A stretch of DNA of 64,000 bases, taken from the NCBI RefSeq assembly GCF_900106525.1, contig NZ_FNOG01000003.1, positions 62,001 through 126,000 of the forward strand, written 5' to 3'. The notes under the pieces are model-generated. The model had not been told where the DNA came from, did no database searches, and was given only the letters and a program-made list of their open reading frames with translations. Of the stretch, positions 47,389 through 61,304 are shown one piece after another. Every line of letters starts with the position of its first letter. Position 1 is the stretch's first letter. Origin of the DNA: Lysobacter enzymogenes (lineage in GTDB: Bacteria; Pseudomonadota; Gammaproteobacteria; Xanthomonadales; Xanthomonadaceae). Both the position numbers and the translations under genes were made by a program.

Positions 47389-49152
47389 ATGCGAGTCAAG
47401 GGGGCCACCGTTCAGAAAGTCCTGATGGGCCTGGCGCTCCTAGCGGCGCTGGCCTGGAATCTCGCTCATGCGAGCGAAATCAAGGGCTTGGAGCTGCGCA
47501 ACGGTGCCACCGGCACCCGCGCCGAGATCGCTCTGGACGGCGCCGGCGAATACAAAGTCATCAGCCTCAAAGGCCCCGACCGTCTCGTGGTCGACTTGCC
47601 GGCCTCGCGCCTGGGCAAGGGCGTCCGGCTTCCGGCCGGCGCCGGCGTCATCAAATCCGTGCGCAGCGGCGAGCCGCAGCCCGGCACCGCGCGCATCGTG
47701 TTCGACCTCGCTCAACCCGTGGCGGTGCTCAAGCCGCACATCGAGCAGGGCCCCGGCGGCCCGCGTCTGATCCTGGAATGGCCGGGCGACGGCAGCGAGC
47801 CGGCGGCTGCGGTCGCCGCCGCGCCGAAGGCGCCCGATCCCAAGCCCGCCGCGACTGTGGCGGCGTCCGCGCCGACGCCGACCGCCGGGTTCCAGAACGT
47901 TCCCGCGCAGAACCCCGCCAGCCCCACGGCCGACGTGCAAGCGGCCGATGCGGCCGTCGCCTCCAACGCCGCCTCCAACGCCGCCGCCAACAAGCTGATC
48001 GCCGAACTCGCCGCACGCAACGGCGCCGGCGCACCCACGCAAGCGCCGCCGCATTCCGCGCCGGCGGGCCAGCCGCCGGGCGCCGCTCCGGCCGTGGCCG
48101 CCGCCGCCGCGCCGCCGTCCGGCGCGCAGCAGGCCGCCAACCAGGCGGTGTTCGAACAGGCCGCGCAAGCACCGGTGCCGACCACCATTGCCACCGGCGT
48201 GCCGACCCGCATCGCCACGGGCGTGCCCACCCGCATCGCCACCGGCGTGCCGACGCCGATGCCCGGTTCGGCCGCCGCCAACGCCGCCGCCAACGCGAGC
48301 GCCGCCGCGAGCGCGCCGGCCAACGAGCCCGCGCCGCCGGCCGGCGCGGTCAAGACCTTGAAGGACGTGATGCGCGGCCGCGGCATGCGCCCGCTCATCA
48401 TCGCCATCGATCCCGGCCACGGCGGCCAGGATCCCGGCGCGATCGGCCAGGGCGGCAAGCGCGAGAAGGACGTCACCCTGGCCATCGGCCGCGAGTTGGC
48501 GCGCCAGATCAACGCCACCCCGGGCCTGAAGGCCTACATGACCCGCGACAGCGACGTGTTCATCCCGCTGCCGCGCCGCGCCCAGCTGGCGCGTCAGGCC
48601 AAGGCCGACATGTTCGTCTCGATCCACGCCGACGCGGCCGAAAACCGCAGCGCGCGCGGCTCGTCGGTGTACGTGCTTTCGCTCAAGGGCGCGACCTCGC
48701 AGCGCGCGCGCTGGCTGGCGGACAAGGAAAACGCCTCCGACCTGATCGGCGGCGTGCGCCTGCAGCAGACCGACAACACCCTGGCTTCGGTGCTGCTCGA
48801 CCTGACCCAGAGCGGCCACATGAAGGCCTCCGAAGACGCCGCCGCGCACGTGCTCGAAGGCTTGCGCGACGTCGGCAACAACCACAAGCCGCACGTGGAG
48901 AAGGCCAACTTCGCGGTCCTGCGCACCTCGGACATGCCGGCGATGCTGGTGGAGACCAACTTCATCTCCAATCCGGACGAAGAGCGCCGCCTGACTGACC
49001 CCTCGCACCAGCGCGCGCTGGCGCGCGCAGTGCTCGGCGGCATCAACAACTATTTCACCCGCCAGCCGCCGCCGGGTTCGCTGTACGCCGCGCGCGCCGA
49101 GGCCCAGCAGGCCTCGCCGCCGCAGGGTGGCGGTTTCGGCGGCAGCCGCTGA
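47389..49152 (+). CDS. amiC: N-acetylmuramoyl-L-alanine amidase (AMIN + Amidase_3)
   Basis: This 587-residue periplasmic amidase splits septal peptidoglycan. It has a signal peptide (~12-29), an AMIN domain (~30-130: LRNGATGTRAEIALDG, RLVVDLPAS) that targets it to the septum, a long Ala/Pro-rich linker (~140-330) with a 24-bp tandem repeat, and an Amidase_3 domain (~335-570) with zinc ligands in IDPGHGGQDPGA (His ~344), KREKDVTLAIG and FVSIHADA, and catalytic Glu in MLVETNFISN. The linker is much longer than in E. coli AmiB/AmiC, and no LysM domain is seen. The symbol amiC is by family; amiB is equally suitable given the position before mutL. Confidence 0.92.
   Translation: MRVKGATVQKVLMGLALLAALAWNLAHASEIKGLELRNGATGTRAEIALDGAGEYKVISLKGPDRLVVDLPASRLGKGVRLPAGAGVIKSVRSGEPQPGTARIVFDLAQPVAVLKPHIEQGPGGPRLILEWPGDGSEPAAAVAAAPKAPDPKPAATVAASAPTPTAGFQNVPAQNPASPTADVQAADAAVASNAASNAAANKLIAELAARNGAGAPTQAPPHSAPAGQPPGAAPAVAAAAAPPSGAQQAANQAVFEQAAQAPVPTTIATGVPTRIATGVPTRIATGVPTPMPGSAAANAAANASAAASAPANEPAPPAGAVKTLKDVMRGRGMRPLIIAIDPGHGGQDPGAIGQGGKREKDVTLAIGRELARQINATPGLKAYMTRDSDVFIPLPRRAQLARQAKADMFVSIHADAAENRSARGSSVYVLSLKGATSQRARWLADKENASDLIGGVRLQQTDNTLASVLLDLTQSGHMKASEDAAAHVLEGLRDVGNNHKPHVEKANFAVLRTSDMPAMLVETNFISNPDEERRLTDPSHQRALARAVLGGINNYFTRQPPPGSLYAARAEAQQASPPQGGGFGGSR
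48190..48261 (+). repeat. Three 24-bp tandem repeats in the amidase linker
   Basis: Units at 48190-48213, 48214-48237 and 48238-48261 encode ATGVPTRI, ATGVPTRI and ATGVPTPM. Third-position differences between units show some age. Confidence 0.88.
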
Positions 49153-49177
49153 CGGCGCGCCGGCGCATTCGACTTCG

Positions 49178-49210
49178 ACGGCCCCGGCGATCCCGGGGCC
49201 GTTTTCGTTT
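49178..49210 (+). terminator. Intrinsic terminator after amiC
   Basis: The stem ACGGCCCCGG/CCGGGGCCGT is followed by TTTCGTTT, 26 bp after the amiC stop, separating it from mutL. Confidence 0.82.
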
Positions 49211-49358
49211 CGACCGTTCCCGCAGCGACCGCTGCGGGCGACGCCGCACCGCCAGCGCAACGCTGAGAGCGCAGGATCCGGATCGCTGAGCCGCGGCGGC
49301 AGCGGCTATCATCGATTCCCAATCCCCCCGCGGTGCCTGCGCGCACCGGAACGCCGCC

Positions 49359-51235
<1,877 letters not shown>

Positions 51236-51236
<1 letters not shown>

Positions 51237-52249
51237 TGACCGCCGCTGTCCGTTCGCCTGCCGTGACTGTTTCCCGCGCCGCGTTGCCGTGGCGCGGCGC
51301 GCTGTGCGCGGCGCTGCTGCTGCCGGCGCTGGCCGCCTGCGATTCGAGCGCGCAAAAGGCCGAGCGCGCCAAGGAGGCCGAGCGCGTCGCCCACGCCAGC
51401 GAGGATTTCCAGCGCGACCAACAACTCTGGCGCGAACAGCGCAGCGCCGGGCTGCTCAAGCCCGACGGCTGGACCAGCCTGGTCGGGCTGCACCCGATCG
51501 AGGCCGGCGCGCATTACTTCGGCAGCGATCCGGACAACGGCATCCGTCTGAGCGTCGGCCCCGGCCACATCGGCCTGCTGCGGCTGGACAAAGGCCGGCT
51601 GCGCTTCGTGCCCGAGCGCGGGCTGGCGCTGACCCTCAACGAACAACCGCTCAAGGGCGCGGCGGTGCTGCTGGCCGACGACTCGCCGGCCGGCCCGACC
51701 CGGATCGGCTTCGACGAAGGCAAGGGCGTGCTGACCGCGATCAAGCGCGGCGGCAACTATTACCTGCGCGTGCGCCACGCGGACGCGCCCAGCCGCACCG
51801 GCTTCGCCGGCATCGAGTACTGGCCGGCGCAGCAGGACTGGAAGGTCACGGCCAAGTTCGTCGCCCATCCGGCCGGGCAGACCATCGAGGTGGCCAACAT
51901 CATCGGCGTGGTCGAGCCGACCCCGAACCCCGGCGCGGTCGAGTTCGAGCACGACGGCCGCAGCTATCGCATCGAGGCGCTGGACCAGGGCGGCGAGGAG
52001 CTGATGCTGGTGTTCGCCGACCGCACCAGCGGCCACGGCAGCTACAGCGCCGGGCGTTTCCTCGACGTGCCGCGGCCGAACCTGCAGGGCAAGGTCACGG
52101 TCGATTTCAACAAGGCCTACAACCCGCCGTGCGCGTTCACCCCGTTCGCGACCTGCCCGCTGCCGCCGCAGGGCAACCGGCTGGACCTGGAAGTCACCGC
52201 GGGCGAGAAGGCGTACAAGCACACGGACAAGACCGCGCAGGCATCTTGA
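51236..52249 (+). CDS. DUF1684 lipoprotein
   Basis: This 337-residue protein has a lipoprotein signal (lipobox LAAC at ~29-32) and the DUF1684 domain: WREQRSAGLLKPDGWTSLVGLHPIEAGAHYFGSD near the start (LKPDGWTSLVGL...), and near the end the hallmark FNKAYNPPCAFTPFATCPLPP. The family's biochemical role is unknown. The ATG overlaps the mutL stop by one base, so translational coupling is likely. Location: periplasmic face of a membrane. Confidence 0.88.
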
Positions 52250-52273
52250 GGCTTGCCGGGCGGGTTTGGTCAG

Positions 52274-52755
52274 GTGAAGCCCTGGATGCCCGCGTTCGCG
52301 GGCATGACGGTAGGAAGGTTGCGCGGTTTGGCGCAAGGCGAGTTGCACGGCTTGAGCGGGAGCTGGGTTTCGCCGCGCCCCTTCAAGCCGTCATCCCCGC
52401 GAAGGCGGGGATCCAGAGACTTCAGAGTCCTGTCGCGGTGAAGCCCTGGATGCCCGCCTTCGCGGGCATGACGGTAGGTCGGTTGCGCGGTCTGGCGCCA
52501 GGCGGGTTGCGCGGTTTGGGCGATAGCTGGGTTTCGCTGCGTCCCTTCAAGCCGTCATCCCCGCGAAGGCGGGGATCCAGAGACTTCGAGAGTCCTGTCG
52601 CGGTGAAGCCCTGGATGCCCGCCTTCGCGGGCATGACGGTAGGTCGGTTGCGCGGTCTGGCGCCAGGCGGGTTGCGCGGTTTGGGCGATAGCTGGGTTTC
52701 GCGGCGCCCCTTCAAGCCGTTATCCCCGCGAAAGCGGGGATCCAGAGACTTCAGC
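52274..52755. repeat. 165-bp tandem repeat, three copies, with inverted arms
   Basis: Copies start at 52274, 52438 and 52603 (periods 164 and 165 bp). Each opens with GTGAAGCCCTGGATGCCCGC and closes near GGCGGGGATCCAGAGACTTC; CCTGGATGCCCGC..GCGGGCATGACGG and CCGTCATCCCCGC..GGGGATCCAG are related inverted segments, so each copy can fold. Copies 2 and 3 differ at only a few positions, copy 1 is more diverged. It fills the 736-bp gap between the DUF1684 and GumN-like genes; the last ~230 bp hold no gene. Confidence 0.92.
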
Positions 52756-52985
52756 GCCATGCCTCGCCAACCCCGGCCCCGGCGCATCGATGGCCGCAAG
52801 CCGCACCCGCACGATTCGGCGCCCGCCCAATCCCGCAGCGCCCGCGATTTGCGATCGCAGTCGTTTACGCCTTCGTAATACGAACCCCAAGCCCCGCGTT
52901 CTACACTGGGCGCCCGTTTTCTCGCGCCGCGCCGCCGTCTGCGCCGCGGCCGCCGCCCGCCCATCTCCGAGGTCTTCGTCGCCCC

Positions 52986-54080
52986 ATGCGGTTGCTCAAG
53001 CTGTTCGTCCTGCCCTTGTGCGCCGCGGTCGCGCTGAGCGCGCCGCTGACTTCGGCCACCGCCACCGGCGCGGTCGCGCAGGCGGCCCAGGCCGCGGCCA
53101 AGCCGCCGCCGGTGCCGATGCTGTGGCGGGTGTCGGACGCCGACAACGCGGTGTTCCTGCTGGGCTCGTTCCATCTGCTGCGCGCCGACGATTACCCGCT
53201 CTCGCCCGACATCGACCGCGCCTTCGCCGCCTCCGACAAGCTGGTGTTCGAAGTCGCGCCGGAAGAAATGTTCGACCCCAGCGTCGGCCAGCGCTTCCTG
53301 CAGCGCGCGCGCTACGACGACGGCCGCACCCTCAGCCAGACCTTGCCGGCGGACCTGCGCGAGAAGCTCAACCGGGTGCTGGCCAAGAACGGCCGCGCGC
53401 TGAGCCAGGTCGATGCGCTGGAGCCGTGGTTCGTGAACCTGTCGCTGGTGCTGGGTGTGTCGCAGTCGCTGGGCTTCAGCCCGCAGCTGGGCCTGGACCA
53501 ATACCTGATGCGTCAGGCCGCCGAAGCCGGCAAGGGCGCGACCGGGCTGGAGAGCATGGACCACCAGCTCGACGTGATGGACGCCAGCCCGGCCGACGAG
53601 CAGATCAAGGCGCTGCGCGAATTCCTCGACCGGCCGACCGAAGTGCCGGGCATGCTCGAAGAGATGCACACCGCCTGGCGCGAGGCCGATCTGGCCAAGC
53701 TCGACGAGAAGGCGCGGGTGGAGATGCAGGTCAAGCAGCCGCAGACCTATCGCATCGTCAACGTCGAGCGCAACGAAGCCTGGGTGCCGCAGATCCAGAA
53801 GCTGCTCGACGAGCAGAAGAAGGGCGACAGCCTGGTCGTGGTCGGCAGCCTGCATTTGCTCGGCAGCGACGGTTTGGTCGAGCGTTTGCGCGCGAAGGGC
53901 TACAAGATCGAACGGATCTGCTCGGCCTGCGCCGCCGGCACGGCGGATCTGGCGCCGATGCCGCCGCCGCCCGCGCCGGTGGGGCCGCCGGTGCGTTTGA
54001 CCGATGAGCCGCGCGAAGGCGGTCCGAGCGGGGCGGCGAAGCCTGAGGGCAAGGCGAGCGAGCGCAAACCCAAGCACTGA
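52986..54080 (+). CDS. TraB/GumN family protein
   Basis: This 364-residue protein has a signal peptide (MRLLKLFVLPLCAAVALSAP) and the TraB/GumN (PF01963) domain. The two paired motifs GSFHLLRADDYPLSPDI (near 60) and GSLHLLGSDGLVERLRAKGY (near 290) are the expected GSxH motifs of this Tiki-like metalloprotease superfamily. The C-terminal ~60 residues are Pro/Lys-rich and probably disordered. Xanthomonas GumN lies in the xanthan cluster; no gum genes are here. Likely periplasmic; substrate unknown. Confidence 0.88.
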   Translation: MRLLKLFVLPLCAAVALSAPLTSATATGAVAQAAQAAAKPPPVPMLWRVSDADNAVFLLGSFHLLRADDYPLSPDIDRAFAASDKLVFEVAPEEMFDPSVGQRFLQRARYDDGRTLSQTLPADLREKLNRVLAKNGRALSQVDALEPWFVNLSLVLGVSQSLGFSPQLGLDQYLMRQAAEAGKGATGLESMDHQLDVMDASPADEQIKALREFLDRPTEVPGMLEEMHTAWREADLAKLDEKARVEMQVKQPQTYRIVNVERNEAWVPQIQKLLDEQKKGDSLVVVGSLHLLGSDGLVERLRAKGYKIERICSACAAGTADLAPMPPPPAPVGPPVRLTDEPREGGPSGAAKPEGKASERKPKH

Positions 54081-54099
54081 CGTTCGCGCGACGAAGCGA

Positions 54100-54186
54100 C
54101 TGTAGGAGCGGCGCAAGCCGCGACCGCGAAACTTCGCTTGCGTCGTATCCGCGATGGCGCGGTCGCGGCTTGCGCCGCTCCTACAG
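54100..54186. repeat. REP-like family A, inverted pair
   Basis: A forward element at 54100-54125 and a reverse element at 54161-54186 lie between the convergent GumN-like and RnfB-like genes. Confidence 0.87.
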
Positions 54187-54256
54187 GTAGATTGCGCAGC
54201 AGCGCGTCGATCGGACGATTGCGCGCAGCCTTGTCGATCGAAAGATTGCGCGCGGC

Positions 54257-54667
54257 TCAGGCCGCCGGTGCGACCAGCACGATGCAATCGACCGGGCACG
54301 CCGGTACGCACAGTTCGCAGCCGGTGCACAGCGGTTCGATCACCGTGTGCATGTGCTTGGCCGCGCCGATGATGGCGTCGACCGGGCAGGCCTGGATGCA
54401 CTTGGTGCAGCCGATGCAGTCGGCTTCGACGATCAGCGCCACCGGCGGCGTCGCCAGGTGGCGGCCGCGTTCGCGGTCGAAGGGCGGCGCCGGCACCTCC
54501 AGCAGTTTCGCCAACGCGCGCGCGCCGGCATCGCCGCCCGGCGGGCAGCGGTCGACGCCGGCTTCGCCGTGCGCCATCGCTTCGGCGTAGGGGCGGCAAC
54601 CGGCGTAGCCGCACTGGCCGCATTGGGTCTGCGGCAACAGGCGGTCCAGGCGTTCGGTCAGGTCCAT
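54257..54667 (-). CDS. RnfB-like ferredoxin, soluble form
   Basis: This 136-residue protein has the four-Cys Fe-S domain of RnfB/Fes ([21 protein letters not shown] ... CPPGG; cysteines at ~16, 19, 24 and 41) and two [4Fe-4S] motifs, [16 protein letters not shown] and [16 protein letters not shown]. The N-terminal membrane helix of true RnfB is absent, and no rnfACDGE genes are nearby. It probably works as a free electron carrier, for example for an Fe-S or radical enzyme. It lies 98 bp after metG on the same strand. Confidence 0.88.
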   Translation of the reverse strand: MDLTERLDRLLPQTQCGQCGYAGCRPYAEAMAHGEAGVDRCPPGGDAGARALAKLLEVPAPPFDRERGRHLATPPVALIVEADCIGCTKCIQACPVDAIIGAAKHMHTVIEPLCTGCELCVPACPVDCIVLVAPAA

Positions 54668-54765
54668 GAGAGCGGGCGTTGGCGAGAATCGGAGTCAGAA
54701 GTCAGCGAAAGCCCAGGAGCGCGGCTGCTTGCTGTCTGCTGACTCCCGACCGCTGCCTTCTGGCC

Positions 54766-56841
54766 TCAACGCACCGGCATGCCCGGCTGCGCGCCGCCGT
54801 CGGCGTCGAGCAGGAACAGGTTGCCGCCGTCGAAACCGGCCGACAGGATCATGCCTTCGCTGAGGCCGAAGCGCATCTTGCGCGGCGCCAGGTTGGCGAT
54901 GAACACCACACTGCGGCCGACCAGCTTTTCGGGTTCGGCGTAGGAACCGCGGATGCCGGAGAAAATCTGGCGCTTGCCCAGTTCGCCGGCGTCGAGTTCG
55001 AAGCGCAGCAGCTTGTCGGAGCCGTCGACGAACTCGCAGGCCAACACTTTGCCCACGCGCAGGTCGAGCTTGGCGAAGTCGTCGATGGCGATGGTGGCGG
55101 GCGCGTCGCCGGTCGCGGCGGGCTGGGCTTCGGCCTTGGCCGCGGGTTTGGCGGCTGCGGTCTTGGCGCCGGCGGCGGGAGCCGCGGCGGTGAGGGATTC
55201 CTTGCTGGCTTCGATCATGGCGTCGATCAATTTCGGGTCGATACGGGTGAACAACGGGACGTAAGGGGCGATGGCGCGCGCGACCAGCGGCTGGGCGAGG
55301 TCGCTCCAGCGCGTCACCGGCGCGGCGAGGAAGGCTTCGCTTTGCGCGGCCACGCGCGGCAGCACCGGCTTGAGCGCGGCGGCGATCACCCGGAACAGGT
55401 TCAGGCCCTGGGTGCACACCGCCTGCAGCTCGGCGTCGGCGCCGTCCTGCTTGGCCAGCACCCACGGCTTGCGCTCGTCGATGTACTTGTTGGCTTCATC
55501 TGCCAGCGCCATGGTCAGGCGCAGCGCGGACGCGGCTTCGTTGGCTTCGTAAGCGCGCGCGATCGGCGCGATCTGCTCGACGAAACGCGCGTACATTGCC
55601 GGCTCCGGCAACGCGTCGGCCAGGCGCCCGTCGAAGCGCTTTTCGATGAAGCCGGCGCAGCGGCTGGCGAGGTTGACGAACTTGCCGACGGTGTCGGCGT
55701 TCACCCGGGCGACGAAGTCGGCGAGGTTGAGGTCGATGTCCTCGACGCCGCCGGTGGTCTTGGTGGCGAAGTAATAGCGCAGCGCTTCCGGATCCAGGCC
55801 CTGGTCGAGGTAGGTGCGGGCCTGGATGAAGGTGCCGCGCGATTTCGACATCTTCTCGCCGTTGACCATCAGATAGCCGTTGACGTGCAGGCGCGTCGGC
55901 GCGCGGAAACCGGCGCCGTGCAGCACCGCCGGCCAGAACAGGCCGTGGAAGGTGACGATGTCCTTGCCGATGAAGTGGTGCAGTTCGGCCTGGCTGTCGC
56001 GCGCGAGGTACGACCAGAAATCCAGGCCCTTTTTCTCGCACAGGGTCTGGAAGCTGCTCAGGTAGCCGATCGGCGCGTCGATCCACACGTACAGGTACTT
56101 GCCCGGGTGGCCGGGAATCTCGAAGCCGAAGTAGGGTGCGTCGCGCGAGATGTCCCAGGCGCGCAGGCCGCCGTCGGCGTCGAGCCATTCGTGCAGCTTG
56201 GCGCGGATGCCCGGCGTGGCGACGTCGCCGGCCAGCCACTCGCGCAGGAACGCTTCGAAGTGGCCGACCTCGAAGAAGAAGTGTTCCGACTCGCGCAGCT
56301 CCGGCGTCGCCCCGCTGACCACCGAATGCGGCTCGAGCAAGTCGGTCGGCGCGTAGGTGGCGCCGCAGTTCTCGCAGTTGTCGCCGTACTGGTCGGGGGT
56401 CTTGCAGTTCGGGCAGATGCCTTTGACGTAGCGGTCGGGCAGGAACATCTGCTTGACCGGGTCGAACAACTGCGCGACCGAGCGCCGGCCGATATGGCCG
56501 TTGTTGTCCAGGCGCGCGTAGATCGCCTCGGTCAACTGGCGGTTGGCGGCCGAGTGGGTGGAGTCGTAATGATCGAAGGCCACGCCGAAGTCGGCGAAGT
56601 CGCGCTCGTGGCGGACCTGGATTTGCGCGATGTACGCCTCCGGCGTCTTACCGGCCTTTTCCGCGCCGAGCATGATCGGCGTGCCGTGGGTGTCGTCGGC
56701 GCAGACGTAGTGCACCGTGTGGCCGGCCATTCGCTGCGCCCGCACCCAGATGTCGGCCTGCATGTAGCCCACCAGGTGACCGAGGTGCAAGTCGCCATTG
56801 GCGTAGGGCAGTGCGTTGGAAACGACGATTTCGCGGGACAT
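54766..56841 (-). CDS. metG: Methionine-tRNA ligase
   Basis: This 691-residue class I synthetase charges initiator and elongator tRNA-Met. It has VSNALPYANGDLHLGHLVGY (HIGH as HLGH), four zinc Cys in CPNCKTPDQYGDNCENC, the KMSKS loop NGEKMSKSRGTF, an anticodon-binding helix bundle, an Ala/Lys-rich linker (~535-575) and a C-terminal Trbp111-type domain (DFAKLDLRVGKVL...). The ATG at 56841 gives MSREIVVSNALPY, matching the family; upstream sequence belongs to a repeat. Confidence 0.97.
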   Translation of the reverse strand: MSREIVVSNALPYANGDLHLGHLVGYMQADIWVRAQRMAGHTVHYVCADDTHGTPIMLGAEKAGKTPEAYIAQIQVRHERDFADFGVAFDHYDSTHSAANRQLTEAIYARLDNNGHIGRRSVAQLFDPVKQMFLPDRYVKGICPNCKTPDQYGDNCENCGATYAPTDLLEPHSVVSGATPELRESEHFFFEVGHFEAFLREWLAGDVATPGIRAKLHEWLDADGGLRAWDISRDAPYFGFEIPGHPGKYLYVWIDAPIGYLSSFQTLCEKKGLDFWSYLARDSQAELHHFIGKDIVTFHGLFWPAVLHGAGFRAPTRLHVNGYLMVNGEKMSKSRGTFIQARTYLDQGLDPEALRYYFATKTTGGVEDIDLNLADFVARVNADTVGKFVNLASRCAGFIEKRFDGRLADALPEPAMYARFVEQIAPIARAYEANEAASALRLTMALADEANKYIDERKPWVLAKQDGADAELQAVCTQGLNLFRVIAAALKPVLPRVAAQSEAFLAAPVTRWSDLAQPLVARAIAPYVPLFTRIDPKLIDAMIEASKESLTAAAPAAGAKTAAAKPAAKAEAQPAATGDAPATIAIDDFAKLDLRVGKVLACEFVDGSDKLLRFELDAGELGKRQIFSGIRGSYAEPEKLVGRSVVFIANLAPRKMRFGLSEGMILSAGFDGGNLFLLDADGGAQPGMPVR

Positions 56842-57191
56842 AGACGGAAGGGCCGTAGGTGGTCGTGAATTATGGCATGGGCGGCCGCGAGGGCCGGGCT
56901 GTGAACGCTGTGCGGGCTTGTGGTTGTGTGCGCAAGGGCCTGGGCTGTGTGGGAGAACCTGGGCTGTTTGTGGGAGGGCCTTCAGGCCCGATGCTTTTGT
57001 CTCAGATCGCCGCTGATGGACCGGAAAGCGTCGGGCCTGAAGGCCCTCCCACAAACCTCAAGGTCGGGCCTGGATGCTTGATCTGGCGAGCCTGGAAGCA
57101 AGAAACCTAGTCAAGACCGAAATCGTCCGGCCCAAAAGCAAGAAACCCGGCCGAGGCCGGGTTTCCGTATGCGAAACGGACCGGCCGGGAC
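56842..57191. repeat. Intergenic region with REP-like family B inverted pair
   Basis: In this 350-bp gap a reverse copy of family B lies at 56967-56994 and a forward copy at 57028-57054, forming an inverted pair around a 33-bp spacer. No gene is seen. The end carries the DUF2147 terminator. Confidence 0.85.
57134..57155 (-). terminator. Intrinsic terminator after DUF2147 gene
   Basis: AAACCCGGCC/GGCCGGGTTT with a GA loop; on the minus strand it runs into TTTCTTG, 37 bp past the stop. Confidence 0.75.
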
Positions 57192-57629
57192 TTATTCGTG
57201 ACGCATCCAGGTCTGGTTGCGGCCGATCAGCGAGAAGCCGATGAAGCCGCGCACTTCCAGCTTCTTGCCGCCGTCCTGCGGGGTGACCTTGACCGAATAG
57301 ACCTTGCCGCTGGCCGGATCGAGGATCTTGCCGCCGTCCCAGGTATCGCCGCTCTTGCGGATGCCCCACAGGATGACCATGCCCTTGATCGGCTTGCCCT
57401 TGCGCTCGCCGTCGCACTTGTCGCAGACCGGGTTGGGACCGTGCTCGGACTGCAGCACTTCGTTGACCCGGCCGGCGAGGCTGCCGTCCTTGGCCTCGTA
57501 GATCTCGACGATCGACTTGGGCTTGCCGGTCTTGTCGTCGATCGTGGTCCAGGACCCGACCGGCGTGGCCTGGGCGAACGCCGCCGCCGGCAGCGCGAGC
57601 AGCAGCAGGGCGAGCAGTTGTTTACGCAT
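57192..57629 (-). CDS. DUF2147 secreted protein
   Basis: This 145-residue protein has a signal peptide (MRKQLLALLLLALPAAAFA) and a DUF2147 lipocalin-like domain: PVGSWTTIDDKTGKPKSIVEIYE, DGSLAGRVNEVLQ, CDKCDGERKGKPIKGMVILWG, GKILDPASGKVYSVKV and FIGFSLIGRNQTWMR. The family is periplasmic and has no assigned activity. The ATG at 57629 has GGAGGGG upstream. It sits downstream of the large TonB receptor, separated by its terminator. Confidence 0.9.
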   Translation of the reverse strand: MRKQLLALLLLALPAAAFAQATPVGSWTTIDDKTGKPKSIVEIYEAKDGSLAGRVNEVLQSEHGPNPVCDKCDGERKGKPIKGMVILWGIRKSGDTWDGGKILDPASGKVYSVKVTPQDGGKKLEVRGFIGFSLIGRNQTWMRHE

Positions 57630-57832
57630 GTATCCCCTCCCAGAGACGTGAGCGTGGTGGCCGCGCGCCGTGAGCCGGCGCAGCGGGACGCGTTCTTTAT
57701 ACCGCATCCGCACAGGTATGGAAGCCGCGCGGCGCGCGTTCAGGCGCGGCGCGGCGAAACCGCCGCCGCGGGCGTCGCAGCCGGCGCGCGAACGTCTCGC
57801 CAATGGGCCGAAAACGGCCGGCGCCGAAAACG

Positions 57833-57858
57833 AAAAGCCCGGCATGCGCCGGGCTTTT
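57833..57858 (-). terminator. Intrinsic terminator of TonB receptor 2
   Basis: AAAAGCCCGGC and its complement flank ATGC; the hairpin lies 32 bp after the receptor stop and ends in TTTT on the minus strand. Confidence 0.85.
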
Positions 57859-57889
57859 CGCTGCAACGTTGGAGCGGTGATCGCCGACC

Positions 57890-60883
<2,994 letters not shown>

Positions 60884-61304
60884 CGGTGGTTCCCCTAGCT
60901 GAAATTGAAGCGCGAAAACGGAAGTGCGCGGTCTAAGTACATGTTTTGGTTGCCTTCCAAGGCGTTAACACTCCCTTTACGAAACTGAACTTAACACATC
61001 CGTAATATTTGCTTTTTGGCTATGGGCGCTCGTTGATTTTGCCGAATCTGTCTTGCAAGTTGTTGATTTTTAAGTTCGATATCGGCTATGTAAAGTGAAT
61101 GGGGCACCTTCGGGTGGGCAATCGATAAAGCCTTACATCACATAAAATCCGTGTGTCTTGCCGTTATTTGGCAATTGGAAGTTGCACTTCGGTTCGCTCG
61201 CCCGGCCGCTGGAGGCCGCCGTCGCCCAGGCGAAAAAAAGCCCGGCCGAAGCCGGGCTGTGTGAACAAATCGCAGGCCGCAAGGCCGATTCGTTTAAAGA
61301 CGCA
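60884..61304. promoter_or_regulatory. AT-rich region between two TonB receptor genes
   Basis: This 421-bp region holds no gene. Bases 60950-61150 are strikingly AT-rich for this genome (for example GTAATATTTGCTTTTTGG, TTGATTTTTAAGTTCGATAT) and must hold the promoter and leader of the receptor at 57890. TTAACAC occurs twice (60965-60971 and 60991-60997), 26 bp apart. No confident -35/-10 pair was assigned. Confidence 0.55.
61233..61258 (-). terminator. Intrinsic terminator of TonB receptor 3
   Basis: AGCCCGGC/GCCGGGCT with CGAA loop, followed on the minus strand by seven T residues, 47 bp after the receptor stop. Confidence 0.88.

Noticed and set aside
47812-48360. Frameshift or insertion in the amidase gene
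   Set aside because: The Ala/Pro-rich linker keeps one open frame with normal codon bias and ends cleanly in the Amidase_3 domain, so it is a genuine linker.
52274-52755. CRISPR array
   Set aside because: There are only three repeats of about 165 bp without unique spacers, and no cas genes are nearby; it is a plain tandem repeat.
54257-54667. Complete Rnf complex locus
   Set aside because: Only an RnfB-like gene is present; neighbours are metG and a GumN-like gene.
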